This document shows, piece after piece, positions 1-8,330 of a stretch of 64,000 nucleotides of DNA; position 1 is the first letter of the stretch, and each line of letters opens with the position of its first letter. Source of the DNA: an uncultured Acetatifactor sp. (GTDB taxonomy: Bacteria > Bacillota > Clostridia > Lachnospirales > Lachnospiraceae). A program made the position numbers and the translations under genes. Below the pieces are notes generated by a model. That model saw only the letters and a list, made by a program, of their open reading frames with translations, did not search any database and had not been told where the DNA came from. Location of the stretch: NCBI GenBank assembly GCA_910579755.1, contig CAJTVB010000001.1:162512-226511 (forward strand), given 5' to 3'.

Positions 1-1
1 A

Positions 2-314
2 GCGAAGAATATTTGTGTGGCAGATGAGAAAGCAGGTTATGATGCGGCCTGCAAGCAGGTTCACAGGATAAGTGCCAGATATTGGAGGAAGATTTTCATA
101 TCAGAATGACTCAGACATTGGAAAGTGAGGTGTCACTTATGTGTATTTAAGTAAGGGTGTGGAAGAGAAAGGGATTCGAAAAGGGATTCGAAAAGGGATA
201 GTAGCTATGGTATCTACATTAAAAGAGTTACAGATAGCGGATGAAATTATCTTGAGTAAGATTCAAGAGAAATTTGGTTTGACAGAAGAAACTTACTTGA
301 AAGAAATAAGTTAA
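2..314 (+). pseudogene. Remnant of Rpn-family (PD-(D/E)XK nuclease) transposase
   Basis: Two in-frame pieces of one family remain. Positions 2-106 read ...VADEKAGYDAACKQVHRIS..., which resembles the N-terminal YDAACKxV motif of Lachnospiraceae Rpn/PD-(D/E)XK transposase-like proteins. Positions 129-314 read ...SKGVEEKGIRKGIRKGI... and end ...EEKFGL-like/TEETYLKEIS at a TAA (312-314); the repeated KGIRKGI and the short helical tail are typical of the C-terminus of these proteins. The frames differ and stops at 107 and 126 separate them, so the nuclease core is deleted and no functional protein can be made. The window starts inside the first piece. Family assignment rests on motif memory, not on a search. 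Confidence 0.5.
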
Positions 315-469
315 ACCTGAATTATTCATGAGCATATAGAACTGCCCAGAATTACCAAACCTTATTCCAGTTCTCTTGAAATCAATCGGGTCATCCTTAA
401 AAATGGGTATACTATCCCCCTTAAAATCCGACTGTTCCATTTTGAACTGTCAAGGTCCGTTAATAGTTT
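315..469. other. Non-coding stretch, possible end of decayed IS
   Basis: Nothing convincingly coding is seen between the Rpn remnant (stop at 312-314) and the transposase remnant that ends at 470. Because the next feature is the C-terminus of an IS1380-type transposase on the minus strand, this AT-rich stretch is in the place where the 3' non-coding end and terminal repeat of that IS would lie. The partner end is missing, so the inverted repeat cannot be verified. Confidence 0.25.
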
Positions 470-691
470 CTATTCTAACTGTACACTTAAACACTGGATA
501 TTTTCCAATGTCCTGTAGAATTCTTTTTTATATGGACAGCTGCTGCACAGTTTGAATGTGATATATCCTGCTGAATGGACTGCTCTCGCAGCAATCTTTA
601 TCAGCTTTAATCGAATGGTATCAACCTGTTGCTTTCGCATATTTGCAGGAAGTACCAGCCGTCTGAACCAATTGAATAGAGCCGGAGATTT
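470..691 (-). pseudogene. C-terminal fragment of IS1380-type transposase
   Basis: Read on the minus strand from about 691 to the TAG at 470-472, the frame gives ...LFNWFRRLVLPANMRKQQ... then ...LKLIKIAARAVHSAGYITFK..., LCSSCPYKKEFYRTLENI and a final QLE. This is the conserved C-terminal block of IS1380-family DDE transposases (FNWFRRLVLP, IAARxV, LxSSxPYKxxF). The N-terminus, including the catalytic acidic residues, is absent: the frame meets a stop just upstream, near 709. It is an inactive relic next to another transposase relic, so the left edge of the window is a decayed mobile-element site. 691-742 holds only the ribosome binding site of the next gene. Confidence 0.65.
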
Positions 692-742
692 AGGAAGTGC
701 TTAAAAACAAAAGGTGTCTTGTTTGTGAATGAGGAGGATAAT

Positions 743-1363
743 ATGCTTAGTAACAGGGAATTTGATTTATGGGCGGATGGATATGACATGAGCGTGGGGA
801 TGTCGGACGATGATGGCACCTATCCGTTTGCAGGATATAAACAAATTTTGAATGAAATTTATAAAAGAGTATTGACGAGTAAATGCAGTACCATCCTGGA
901 TATTGGCTTTGGCACTGGTACACTTACCACTAAATTGTATGAGCAGGGCTGCTGTATTTGGGGACAGGATTTTTCGGGAAGAATGATTGAGCTGGCAAAA
1001 GCAAAGATGCCAGAGGCAAAATTATATCAAGGAGATTTTTCAAAGGGACTTGTGGAGGAATTAAGACATAATAGATATGATACCATAATAGCTACTTATT
1101 CCCTGCATCATCTGTCAGATGAGCAAAAAATCACGTTAATTAAAAGTATTCTTCCCTTACTTCAGGATGGAGGATGTTTCTACATTGGAGACGTGGCATT
1201 TGAAACACGCAAAGAACTGGAGCGTTGCAAAATATTGATTGGCGAAGAATGGGATGATGAAGAGTTCTATTTTGTAGTAGACGAATTGACGGAAGTATTT
1301 CCGAAGATGAAATATGAAAAGCTTTCATTCTGTGCCGGATTGCTATCCTTAAAAAATGATTAG
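743..1363 (+). CDS. Class I SAM-dependent methyltransferase
   Basis: A 206-residue Rossmann-fold methyltransferase of the small-molecule (Methyltransf_25/UbiE-like) type. Motif I is ILDIGFGTGTLT near residue 55, where SAM would bind; motif II/III region reads WGQDFSGRMIELAKAKMPEA, and YDTIIATYSLHHL is the post-motif region around residue 110. The ATG at 743 was chosen because GAGGAGG (731-737) precedes it by five bases; an in-frame ATG eight codons upstream lacks a good site. The substrate cannot be told from sequence. Its neighbours are transposase debris upstream and a GNAT-phosphorylase fusion downstream, and the low GC of all three suggests an acquired accessory segment. Confidence 0.85.
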   Translation: MLSNREFDLWADGYDMSVGMSDDDGTYPFAGYKQILNEIYKRVLTSKCSTILDIGFGTGTLTTKLYEQGCCIWGQDFSGRMIELAKAKMPEAKLYQGDFSKGLVEELRHNRYDTIIATYSLHHLSDEQKITLIKSILPLLQDGGCFYIGDVAFETRKELERCKILIGEEWDDEEFYFVVDELTEVFPKMKYEKLSFCAGLLSLKND

Positions 1364-1510
1364 CATCTAGATTCAGAATTAGCAGGTCGCATAATTGGGA
1401 TGGAAAGTGATTCATGAACACGGTGTCTGAAATGCAGAATTATATAACCAGAGAACAGTATAACTCAGAACTGTGGATGGCTGTCAAAGAAGATTGTAAA
1501 GGGAGAAAAA

Positions 1511-2722
1511 ATGATAAATAAACCGATTATTATTCAAGCAAAAACAGCTTTGCTTTCAGAAATATATGAATTGATCCATAGGACAATTGAAGAAATATAT
1601 ACCAAATATTATTCGGACGAAGCGGTCAGATTTTTTTTGGAACTTCACAGTAAAAAGAATATTTTAAAAGACATTTCAGACGGAAAAGTATATGTTGTTA
1701 CTCTTGGACGAGATGTGATCGGAACAGGAACACTCGACGGCGATCATATTAAGCGTTTGTTTGTATTGCCGAGGTTTCAGGGGCAGGGAATAGGTACGCT
1801 TATTATGGATCGTTTTGAGAGCGAGATCATAAAGAATTATGGAGCTGCATGGTTGGATTCCTCGTTGCCAGCAGGAAAATTTTACAGCAGCCGTGGATAC
1901 GTCGCAAAGGAATACAAGGAGCATAAGCTTGAAAATGACAAAGTGCTGGCATATGAGATTATGTGCCGGAATAATTTTCCGATCGATCCGAATGAATATA
2001 ATGCGCCATCACAGCTTGTAAGACGTGAAATGGAATTGCAGGGGATTGACTTTGACAAAATGAGGGAAGCTTTTCCTAAAAGATTATACCTCCTAGCAGA
2101 TAGTTTGTACGACACAATGCTTGCGAAAAATGTCGGAACACTCACCTATCATGTGGGTGGAGAGGTGTATGTTATGAATCATGACAATTGCGTCGGATTT
2201 GTAAAAGGTGAAATGTGTTCACCCGGAATTGCGACCCAGGCTGAGGATCTGATAGCCGCAGGAGCTCAGGAGCTTATCCATGTTGGGTTTGCAGGAGGTC
2301 GCGTCGGAACACGGATAGGCGATGTGGTTATCACTAACGGAGCATTTAATGATACAGCAGTTGCAGGACTGTACGGATATAATGGCGAAATCGTTGAAAC
2401 ATCAAAAGCGCTTACAGATTTCCTCTGCAAAGAAATGGAAACAAAAGGGATCAAATATCACAGAGGTTATCACTGGACTACCGATGCAGGTTATGTTGAA
2501 ACAAATTGGCGTATAAAATATTTTGAGAACAAAGGCGTTCTTTGCGTTGAAATGGAGGGGGCAGGTCTGTTTTCGGCAGCAGGGTTTCGTTCCTGCCACG
2601 CAGCAGGAATATATGTAATATCAGATTCGGACGCAGGTGATGATTGGGATCTTGGCTGGGGTGAGAACGTTTTAGAAACAAGCATCGATAAAGTGATCAA
2701 TGCAATTGCAATGATTGAATAG
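1511..2722 (+). CDS. GNAT acetyltransferase-nucleoside phosphorylase fusion
   Basis: A 403-residue two-domain protein. Residues about 1-150 are a GNAT N-acetyltransferase: the acetyl-CoA motif RFQGQGIGTLIMDRF lies at about 88-102 and is followed by the KFYSSRGYVAKEYKEHKLEN C-terminal strand. Residues about 155-403 belong to the PNP/UDP phosphorylase superfamily: HVGFAGGRVGTRIGDVVITN in the middle, the ribose-binding VEMEGAGLFSAA near 345 and ISDSDAG as the catalytic-aspartate region. GGGAG before the ATG at 1511 is the ribosome binding site. The superfamily cleaves purine or uridine nucleosides or MTA/SAH, but the substrate is unknown here. It may act on a nucleoside-type antibiotic or metabolite (inference). 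Each domain looks complete. Confidence 0.85.
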   Translation: MINKPIIIQAKTALLSEIYELIHRTIEEIYTKYYSDEAVRFFLELHSKKNILKDISDGKVYVVTLGRDVIGTGTLDGDHIKRLFVLPRFQGQGIGTLIMDRFESEIIKNYGAAWLDSSLPAGKFYSSRGYVAKEYKEHKLENDKVLAYEIMCRNNFPIDPNEYNAPSQLVRREMELQGIDFDKMREAFPKRLYLLADSLYDTMLAKNVGTLTYHVGGEVYVMNHDNCVGFVKGEMCSPGIATQAEDLIAAGAQELIHVGFAGGRVGTRIGDVVITNGAFNDTAVAGLYGYNGEIVETSKALTDFLCKEMETKGIKYHRGYHWTTDAGYVETNWRIKYFENKGVLCVEMEGAGLFSAAGFRSCHAAGIYVISDSDAGDDWDLGWGENVLETSIDKVINAIAMIE

Positions 2723-2787
2723 TATTCCAAATGGTTGGGGCGGGATGGGATCTTACCGGAGGGCTGTGTATGATTAGGAAGGGCACA

Positions 2788-3348
2788 ATGGACGAAATCA
2801 TGGAATTTGCCAACAGAGAAGAATTCAGGAAATGGCTATATGATCACTGCCTGTCAAATGATGGCGTGTGGCTTTTATTTGGCAAAACGGGTGGGCCAAA
2901 AACAATAAAGGCAGGAGAAGCACTGGAAGAGGCTCTCTGTTTTGGTTGGATTGACGGACAGATGCAAAGTATTGACGATAAAACATATAAGAAATATTTT
3001 TCCATGCGCAGGGAGAACAGCAAGTGGTCAGAGAAAAATAAGACATTAGTGAAAAAACTTGAAGAACGGGGACTTATGACCGATTTCGGCAGAAAGAAAA
3101 TAGAGGAAGCCCAAAAGAACGGCCAATGGGATGCTCCCAAACCCATGGCGGTTACAGAAGAGCAAATTGAGCATCTTTCTGCATTGCTGGAAGGATATGA
3201 GCCTGCTTTCACAAATTTTCAGGCCATGTCCTTATCAGTAAAGAAAACCTATACACGGGCTTATTTTGACGCAAAGACAGATGCCGGACGGGAAAGACGG
3301 ATTGCCTGGATGGTGGACAGACTTGATAAAAATCTGAAACCTATGTAG
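2788..3348 (+). CDS. YdeI/OmpD-associated (OmdA) family protein
   Basis: About 186 residues with the family blocks EFRKWLYDHCLSNDGVWLLF, GEALEEALCFGWIDGQMQSI and YKKYFSMRRENSKWSEKNK, and a C-terminal KTYTRAYFDAK...GRERRIAWMVDRL segment. These are diagnostic of the YdeI/OmdA family, whose biochemical role is poorly defined and often linked to antimicrobial-peptide or stress phenotypes. The start at 2788 fits family alignments and has AGGAAGG five bases upstream; an ATG at 2770 behind GGAGGG is an equally readable alternative. The final codons CCT ATG TAG are repeated at 3491-3499, because a small element inserted exactly at the stop codon. Confidence 0.8.
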   Translation: MDEIMEFANREEFRKWLYDHCLSNDGVWLLFGKTGGPKTIKAGEALEEALCFGWIDGQMQSIDDKTYKKYFSMRRENSKWSEKNKTLVKKLEERGLMTDFGRKKIEEAQKNGQWDAPKPMAVTEEQIEHLSALLEGYEPAFTNFQAMSLSVKKTYTRAYFDAKTDAGRERRIAWMVDRLDKNLKPM

Positions 3349-3490
3349 TTACTTTTCGCGGGTAGGGGCCGCGAGGTGTTTTTGTGCGCTGTTTGCACAA
3401 AAATCCGAGATAGCACGCGCCAAAATGAGCACTTTTTGCTCATTTTGTGTGCATCATGTTGCTTTGAACGGCGAAGCCGTGAAAAGTAAC
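3349..3490. mobile_element. MITE-like element with 9-bp target duplication
   Basis: A 142-bp non-coding insertion. Terminal inverted repeats are GTTACTTTTCGCGG (3348-3361, outermost G shared with the target) and CCGTGAAAAGTAAC (3477-3490), 13 of 14 matching. CCTATGTAG occurs immediately left (3340-3348) and right (3491-3499), a target-site duplication of nine bases. Three further hairpins lie inside: TTTTTGTGC/GCACAAAAA (3379-3387/3395-3403), CAAAATGAGCA/TGCTCATTTTG (3421-3431/3437-3447) and ACGGC/GCCGT (3468-3472/3476-3480). No ORF fits, so it would need a transposase from elsewhere. The left copy of the duplication is the stop codon region of the upstream gene, which is therefore preserved. 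Confidence 0.8.
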
Positions 3491-3530
3491 CCTATGTAGC
3501 TGTTGAACAGGAACATGCTGATTGACATGC

Positions 3531-3559
3531 TTGAATTCACCTGCATTTCATAGTATAAT
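3531..3559 (+). promoter_or_regulatory. Sigma-A type promoter of pgi
   Basis: TTGAAT (3531-3536), 17 bases, TATAAT (3554-3559), followed by a leader of about 110 bases to pgi. It lies just right of the inserted element, which leaves this promoter intact. Confidence 0.7.
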
Positions 3560-3674
3560 CGTAGAGCAAGGCTGATACGACTAATAATGGAATGTTTCCT
3601 GGAATGTCTTCCGGAGGGAGAAGGGCACTCCAATGGAATATATTTCATAAAAATCTAAGGAGGTCGGAGTAAAA

Positions 3675-5255
3675 ATGATAACTTGGAACAATTTGGATAC
3701 CATTCCTGCATACCAGGAGCTGTTGAAGACGGCGTCTGTAAATCTGGCGGAGGCAATGGCGGGAGAGAAGGGCGCAGAGCGCGTCAGAAAGTACAGCGTT
3801 CCCATGGCGGCAGGACTTACTTATAATTATGCCGCGAAGCAGGTAGACGACCAGGTGCTGAAAGCTCTAGAAAAATTGGCAGAGGAGACACAGCTTGCCG
3901 GGAAATTCGAAGCTCTTTACAATGGCGAGGTGATCAATACCGGAGAGAAGCGCAGAGTGCTTCATCATATGACCCGGGGCCAGCTGGGGGGAGCTGTCGA
4001 GGCCGATGGTGTGGACAAGCGCAGCTTTTATGTTGAGCAGCAGGAGAAAATTGCAGAACTTGCAAATAAGGTTCACAATGGCGAAATTACAAACGCGGCA
4101 GGAGAGAAATTTACCACTGTTGTGCAGATCGGTATCGGCGGAAGCGACCTGGGGCCCCGTGCCATGTATCTGGCTTTGGAGAACTGGGCTAAGGTAAATC
4201 ACACATTCAAAATGGAAGCAAAATTCATCAGTAATGTGGATCCCGACGATGCGGCTGCGGTATTGAATAGCATTGACGTAGAGCATTCCCTTTTTGTGTT
4301 GGTCTCCAAATCCGGTACGACGCTGGAGACCCTGACCAATGAGTCATTTGTAAAGGATGCGTTGAAAAATGCCGGCCTGGATGCTTCCCGGCATATGATT
4401 GCCGTTACCAGCGAGACTTCGCCGCTGGCAAAGAGTGATGATTATCTGGCAGCATTTTTTATGGATGATTATATCGGCGGCAGATTTTCCTCCACCTCCG
4501 GTGTGGGCGGTGCGGTATTATCACTGGCATTCGGTCCGGAGGTATTTGCACGATTCCTTGAGGGTGCGGCAGAGGAAGACCGGCTTGCAAGGAACAAGGA
4601 TATATTTGCAAATCCTGCCATGCTGGACGCTTTGATCGGGGTTTATGAGCGCAACGTTCTGGGGTATCAGAATACTGCTGTATTGCCCTATTCTCAGGCT
4701 TTGAGCCGCTTCCCGGCGCATTTGCAGCAGCTTGACATGGAATCCAATGGAAAGTCGGTAAATCGCTTCGGCCAGCCGGTGAGCTATTCCACTGGCCCCG
4801 TGATTTTCGGCGAGCCGGGCACTAATGGCCAGCATTCTTTCTATCAGCTGCTGCACCAGGGAACGGATATTATTCCTCTGCAGTTTGTAGGATTTCGGAA
4901 TGGTCAGATGGGACAGGATGTTGTGATCCAGAACAGCACCAGCCAGCAGAAGCTCTGTGCTAATGTTGCGGCCCAGATCGTAGCGTTTGCCTGCGGGAAG
5001 GATGATGAGGACCGCAACAAAAACTTCCAGGGAGGGCGTCCATCCAGTATCATTATCGGTGATCAGTTAACGCCTGAGGCACTGGGGGCGTTGCTGTCTC
5101 ACTTTGAAAACAAGGTGATGTATCAGGGCTTTGTATGGAATATTAACAGCTTTGATCAGGAAGGAGTTCAGCTTGGAAAGGTTCTGGCAAAGAAGGTGCT
5201 CGCTCATGACACTGACGGTGCGCTGAAGGCATACAGCGATCTGCTGAATATTTAG
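3675..5255 (+). CDS. pgi: Glucose-6-phosphate isomerase
   Basis: Interconverts glucose 6-phosphate and fructose 6-phosphate in glycolysis/gluconeogenesis, in the cytoplasm. The 526-residue protein has the sugar-phosphate binding loops IGIGGSDLGPRAMYLAL (about 150-166) and VSKSGTTLET (about 210), the catalytic segment GTNGQHSFYQLLHQGT (about 380-396) and the C-terminal signature SFDQEGVQLGK (about 493-503) with the catalytic lysine. At 526 residues it belongs to the longer class rather than the roughly 450-residue form common in Bacilli. An AAGGAGG site lies nine bases before the ATG. It has its own promoter (3531) and terminator (5358), so it appears monocistronic. Confidence 0.97.
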   Translation: MITWNNLDTIPAYQELLKTASVNLAEAMAGEKGAERVRKYSVPMAAGLTYNYAAKQVDDQVLKALEKLAEETQLAGKFEALYNGEVINTGEKRRVLHHMTRGQLGGAVEADGVDKRSFYVEQQEKIAELANKVHNGEITNAAGEKFTTVVQIGIGGSDLGPRAMYLALENWAKVNHTFKMEAKFISNVDPDDAAAVLNSIDVEHSLFVLVSKSGTTLETLTNESFVKDALKNAGLDASRHMIAVTSETSPLAKSDDYLAAFFMDDYIGGRFSSTSGVGGAVLSLAFGPEVFARFLEGAAEEDRLARNKDIFANPAMLDALIGVYERNVLGYQNTAVLPYSQALSRFPAHLQQLDMESNGKSVNRFGQPVSYSTGPVIFGEPGTNGQHSFYQLLHQGTDIIPLQFVGFRNGQMGQDVVIQNSTSQQKLCANVAAQIVAFACGKDDEDRNKNFQGGRPSSIIIGDQLTPEALGALLSHFENKVMYQGFVWNINSFDQEGVQLGKVLAKKVLAHDTDGALKAYSDLLNI

Positions 5256-5357
5256 TCTCCAGTATGCGGTGGCATCGTTGGCTGACGACTATAATGTAGG
5301 CAGAAATTCAGACAAGTGAAACATATGGTTGATTGGTATAGGTCGTACTGGGGTTTG

Positions 5358-5390
5358 ACTCTCCGCTGCAGAAGCAGCGGGGAGTTTTCT
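5358..5390 (+). terminator. Rho-independent terminator after pgi
   Basis: ACTCTCCGCTGC (5358-5369) pairs with GCAGCGGGGAGT (5374-5385) around the loop AGAA with one wobble, followed by TTTCT. Confidence 0.85.
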
Positions 5391-5402
5391 GTTGGCGGGG
5401 CT

Positions 5403-5954
5403 TTATGGGAATATTGTTTTTCGTGACAGAATGGCTGCCGGTACACGTGAAGCAGCCGGATCTTCAAAGAGGATCATGCCAGGCGGATGGTAAGTAAATA
5501 TTATAAAGCAGGCGAAAAGAAGAACTGTCAGTATGCACAGCAGAAGAGTATAGCGTTTCGACCTGCAGGATAATGACAGCTTATAAGAAAGCCGGAATGC
5601 AATTATGGTACTTAAAATGAATATTCCAATATCCAGAACAAAAACATCACTGCCTGCAATGGAGGTATAGGTATAGTAGAGAATGGGAATGAGCAATGAA
5701 CCAGCCAAGATTCCCAAGCACAATGCCGAGATAATGCAGGGGTATTTTCTCCTAAATTTCAAAATCAGGATCGGTGCATATATCAGCATGGGGAAAAAGA
5801 GCAATTTTATATGTTCCCATATGGATTCATTGATGGGTGTAAAAAAGCCAATTACAAAATTTTTTCCGGACCAATCATACAGAAAATGCGCAAGAGTGCC
5901 TGCAATTAATACAAAGATAACTCCGATAAAAGTACAATGCTTTAACTGTTTCAT
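5403..5954 (-). CDS. DUF6512-like multi-spanning membrane protein
   Basis: 183 residues with about five or six hydrophobic segments: an N-terminal helix CTFIGVIFVLIAGTLAHFLY, the hydrophilic stretch GFFTPINESIWEHIKLLFFP typical of the family, then further helices around residues 50-85, 95-120 and 140-160, and the conserved-looking tail TYHPPGMILFEDP. I recognise it as similar to the uncharacterised DUF6512 group of small Firmicute membrane proteins; no function is known. The start is supported by AAGGAG eight bases upstream. It stands alone on the minus strand, convergent with pgi and divergent from the lipoprotein gene at 6168. Confidence 0.7.
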   Translation of the reverse strand: MKQLKHCTFIGVIFVLIAGTLAHFLYDWSGKNFVIGFFTPINESIWEHIKLLFFPMLIYAPILILKFRRKYPCIISALCLGILAGSLLIPILYYTYTSIAGSDVFVLDIGIFILSTIIAFRLSYKLSLSCRSKRYTLLLCILTVLLFACFIIFTYHPPGMILFEDPAASRVPAAILSRKTIFP

Positions 5955-6167
5955 GAATATTCTCCTTGCGTATTATTATGATCAGTATATGTATTGGATA
6001 AGGTATTATGCGTATGCGCGGCATTTTGCAGGACAGAAGGCGAAACAGTTCGGATACAAATCTGAGAACAAAAGGATACACAAAAACGATAGGATAATCT
6101 CGAAAAATTTATATTAAATGCAAATTACATATTGTGAGGCGTATGAAGCAGAAAGGAGATTGTCTTA

Positions 6168-6956
6168 ATGATAAAAAATTTTTTGTTCTTATTGTTTTTG
6201 GTGATGGGAGTATTGCTTGTATCCTGCGGACGTGGTGAAGAGGCTCAGGGAAAGGATATGGTGCCGGGTACGGTGGAAAGTGATAATCAGTCCCGGGAAA
6301 AAAATGCACCTTCTTATGCAGAGCAGCAGTCTGCGGATAGTGCGGCGGAGGAAGAAGCCATGAAGTCACAGATGGCTGAGGAAGCAGCTGAGGGATGGAC
6401 GGAAGAGGAGACGCTGCTTTCGGAACATATTTTGAAAGTGGGTGATACTATGCAGGTGATGTACCCGACTAACGAAAATACCTTGTATCATGGGCGGGAT
6501 ATTACTCTTCAAGGAGCGGAAATGTATGATTCGCTGGAAGATGCAGGACTCGACAAGACTCAGGTGAGGAAGGAAGTCGAGAACTATGATACGTCTGGAG
6601 ACCCTCAGTGGTGCAGTGTGGATGACACTAAAATCTTGGTCTGCGACCTGACGATTAAAAATTTGGATGAGAACTCAGACGGGGATTTACACATCGGTGA
6701 ATTCATGATAGCGTATGCGGATCCTTCCACCAAAATGGTCACAATAGTTTCCAACAGTCCGGCTTATTTTTCGGCATCTTCCTCCCGGCTGGATGCATCG
6801 GATTATTTGCATTATCAGCTTCCCGGCGGGGAAAGCAGTGATATGAAGGCGGCATGGTTGATTCAGGATGGATATGAGCCGGAAAACCTGTATTTGTGCG
6901 TGACTTATGATGTGAAGAATGTAAAAGACCGGCAGTATTTCCGCTTAATTGAATAG
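6168..6956 (+). CDS. Putative secreted lipoprotein
   Basis: 262 residues. The N-terminus is a type II signal peptide: MIKNFLF, a hydrophobic core and the lipobox LLVSC with Cys20, so the mature protein should be lipid-anchored on the outer face of the membrane. Residues about 25-75 are a low-complexity, acidic, glutamate/alanine/serine-rich linker. Residues about 85-262 form a compact domain starting HILKVGDTMQV with the strand-rich TKILVCDLTIKNLDEN segment, reminiscent of DUF5027/DUF4352-type immunoglobulin-like lipoprotein domains. No enzymatic motif is seen. An AAAGGAG ribosome binding site precedes the ATG. Its terminator is shared with the convergent tmcAL gene. Confidence 0.75.
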   Translation: MIKNFLFLLFLVMGVLLVSCGRGEEAQGKDMVPGTVESDNQSREKNAPSYAEQQSADSAAEEEAMKSQMAEEAAEGWTEEETLLSEHILKVGDTMQVMYPTNENTLYHGRDITLQGAEMYDSLEDAGLDKTQVRKEVENYDTSGDPQWCSVDDTKILVCDLTIKNLDENSDGDLHIGEFMIAYADPSTKMVTIVSNSPAYFSASSSRLDASDYLHYQLPGGESSDMKAAWLIQDGYEPENLYLCVTYDVKNVKDRQYFRLIE

Positions 6957-6964
6957 CAATGATG

Positions 6965-7009
6965 AAAGTCCCGCTGTGCAGAAAACAATCTGTGCAGAGG
7001 GACTTTTCT
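6965..7009. terminator. Bidirectional terminator between lipoprotein gene and tmcAL
   Basis: AAAGTCCC...CTG..CAGA (6965-6982) pairs imperfectly with TCTG..CAG.GGGACTTT (6989-7007), with A-run on the left and T-run on the right, so it can stop both converging transcripts. Confidence 0.75.
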
Positions 7010-7014
7010 ATATG

Positions 7015-8250
7015 TTATATTATGACCAAGGGAATTGTGTATTCATTTATGGGAGGTTTGTCTGAGCAGCACGCATCCAGGCCATAATAGAGCTGGCTGG
7101 CCATGAGATCCTGCTTCAGCATGGAATAGGCGTCCAGAGTCAATATTTTTTCAGCATCAGCCAGCTTTGTCACCAGAGGAATGGCAGAGCGTTCCTTGAT
7201 GTCCCCAAGCAGCTGGGAGGATTTCCTGCGGAAGCCCAGAACCCGGGCATAAGGCACATAGTCCATGCTGCGATACAGCGACACATCCTCCTTTGTAATA
7301 TTCAGGAGAATGTGGAGCAGACAGCGGCTGATTCTGGTATAGGTCAATTCTTTTGTTTTAAGAAGATCACAGAAGCTGTCAAAGCTCTGGAATTCATTCA
7401 GCTTGTTGCAGATACGCGCCGACAAATCTGGTGAAACATCCAAGTATTTATCGAAACCAGAGTCCTTTTCGGAAACAAGCTTATAATAGAGGCTGGAGGA
7501 AACATCGTTTCTCCGCTTCACCGGCGTGTGGGATAAATGTTCTGTCAGCAGGTCTGCGGCATCCGCTGGCATATGCGCATGCAGAAAGCTTGAATCGCAG
7601 CCTGCATAAAGAGCATGTCGTATAGTCAAAGCGGAGCACCGGGCTTCGCCGGGAAGCCGGTCGTGGTATCCGTCTCCCATACGGCGTATCGTTACAGGAG
7701 TCAATGAACTGGACAGCCGTTCAATGGCTTTGAGATATTCGATCCCCAGTATGTTGTTGGGAGAGGAAAGTACGTTTCTGGAGCTGCTCAGAGAGGGATC
7801 ATATTGCAAAAGCGCCTGAGTCCGTGCAATAGGATAGGAAAACCCCTGGCGCAGATTACTGCGCAGAGCATCAGCAAATTCCTCCGGCTCTGACAGCAGG
7901 ATTCGAGCAATATTTTTCAGGATATCAACTTCCCCGCACTCGCTTCCAAAGCACAGATGAGTGACGACTCCCAGTCTGTGCAAAAGAGAAACGCCGCCTG
8001 TGGCAAAGCCGTCTGCGCTGGAAACCGCATAGACCGTGGGAATTTCCAGAACCAGATCGGCGCCGCATTTCAGCGCCATTTCGGTTCGGGCATGTTTGTC
8101 CAGCAGAGCAGGCGCTCCGCGTTGGACGAAATTGCCGCTCATAGCCACTATGGTCATGTCGGCGCCAGTCTGGCGAAGCGCCTCCTCCAGCAAGTATTTG
8201 TGCCCGTTGTGGAATGGATTAAATTCAGCGATAATTCCGTTTACCTTCAT
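7015..8250 (-). CDS. tmcAL: tRNA(Met) cytidine acetate ligase (TmcAL/YlbM)
   Basis: Activates acetate with ATP and acetylates the wobble cytidine C34 of elongator tRNA(Met), the acetyl-CoA-independent route known from Bacillus. The 411-residue sequence starts MKVNGIIAEFNPFHNGHKYL, carrying the HNGH nucleotidyltransferase motif, continues MSGNFVQRGAPALLDKHART (binding loop) and ADLVLEIP, and has the DUF795 C-terminus, including a SSPNNILGIEYLKAI segment. Its neighbour is pta-ackA, divergently transcribed, which is notable because acetate is the substrate of TmcAL. A cre-like box lies in the shared intergenic region. Confidence 0.93.
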   Translation of the reverse strand: MKVNGIIAEFNPFHNGHKYLLEEALRQTGADMTIVAMSGNFVQRGAPALLDKHARTEMALKCGADLVLEIPTVYAVSSADGFATGGVSLLHRLGVVTHLCFGSECGEVDILKNIARILLSEPEEFADALRSNLRQGFSYPIARTQALLQYDPSLSSSRNVLSSPNNILGIEYLKAIERLSSSLTPVTIRRMGDGYHDRLPGEARCSALTIRHALYAGCDSSFLHAHMPADAADLLTEHLSHTPVKRRNDVSSSLYYKLVSEKDSGFDKYLDVSPDLSARICNKLNEFQSFDSFCDLLKTKELTYTRISRCLLHILLNITKEDVSLYRSMDYVPYARVLGFRRKSSQLLGDIKERSAIPLVTKLADAEKILTLDAYSMLKQDLMASQLYYGLDACCSDKPPINEYTIPLVII

Positions 8251-8330
8251 AAATATACCTCTCTGCCCGATATGGGTATCGTAATTGCGTTTATGAGAGA
8301 GAAACGAAAATGTGAAAAAAATAACACACC

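Noticed and set aside
5683..6117. 144-codon plus-strand open frame
   Set aside because: Opposite the DUF6512-like gene, which has a better ribosome binding site and family-like membrane helices.
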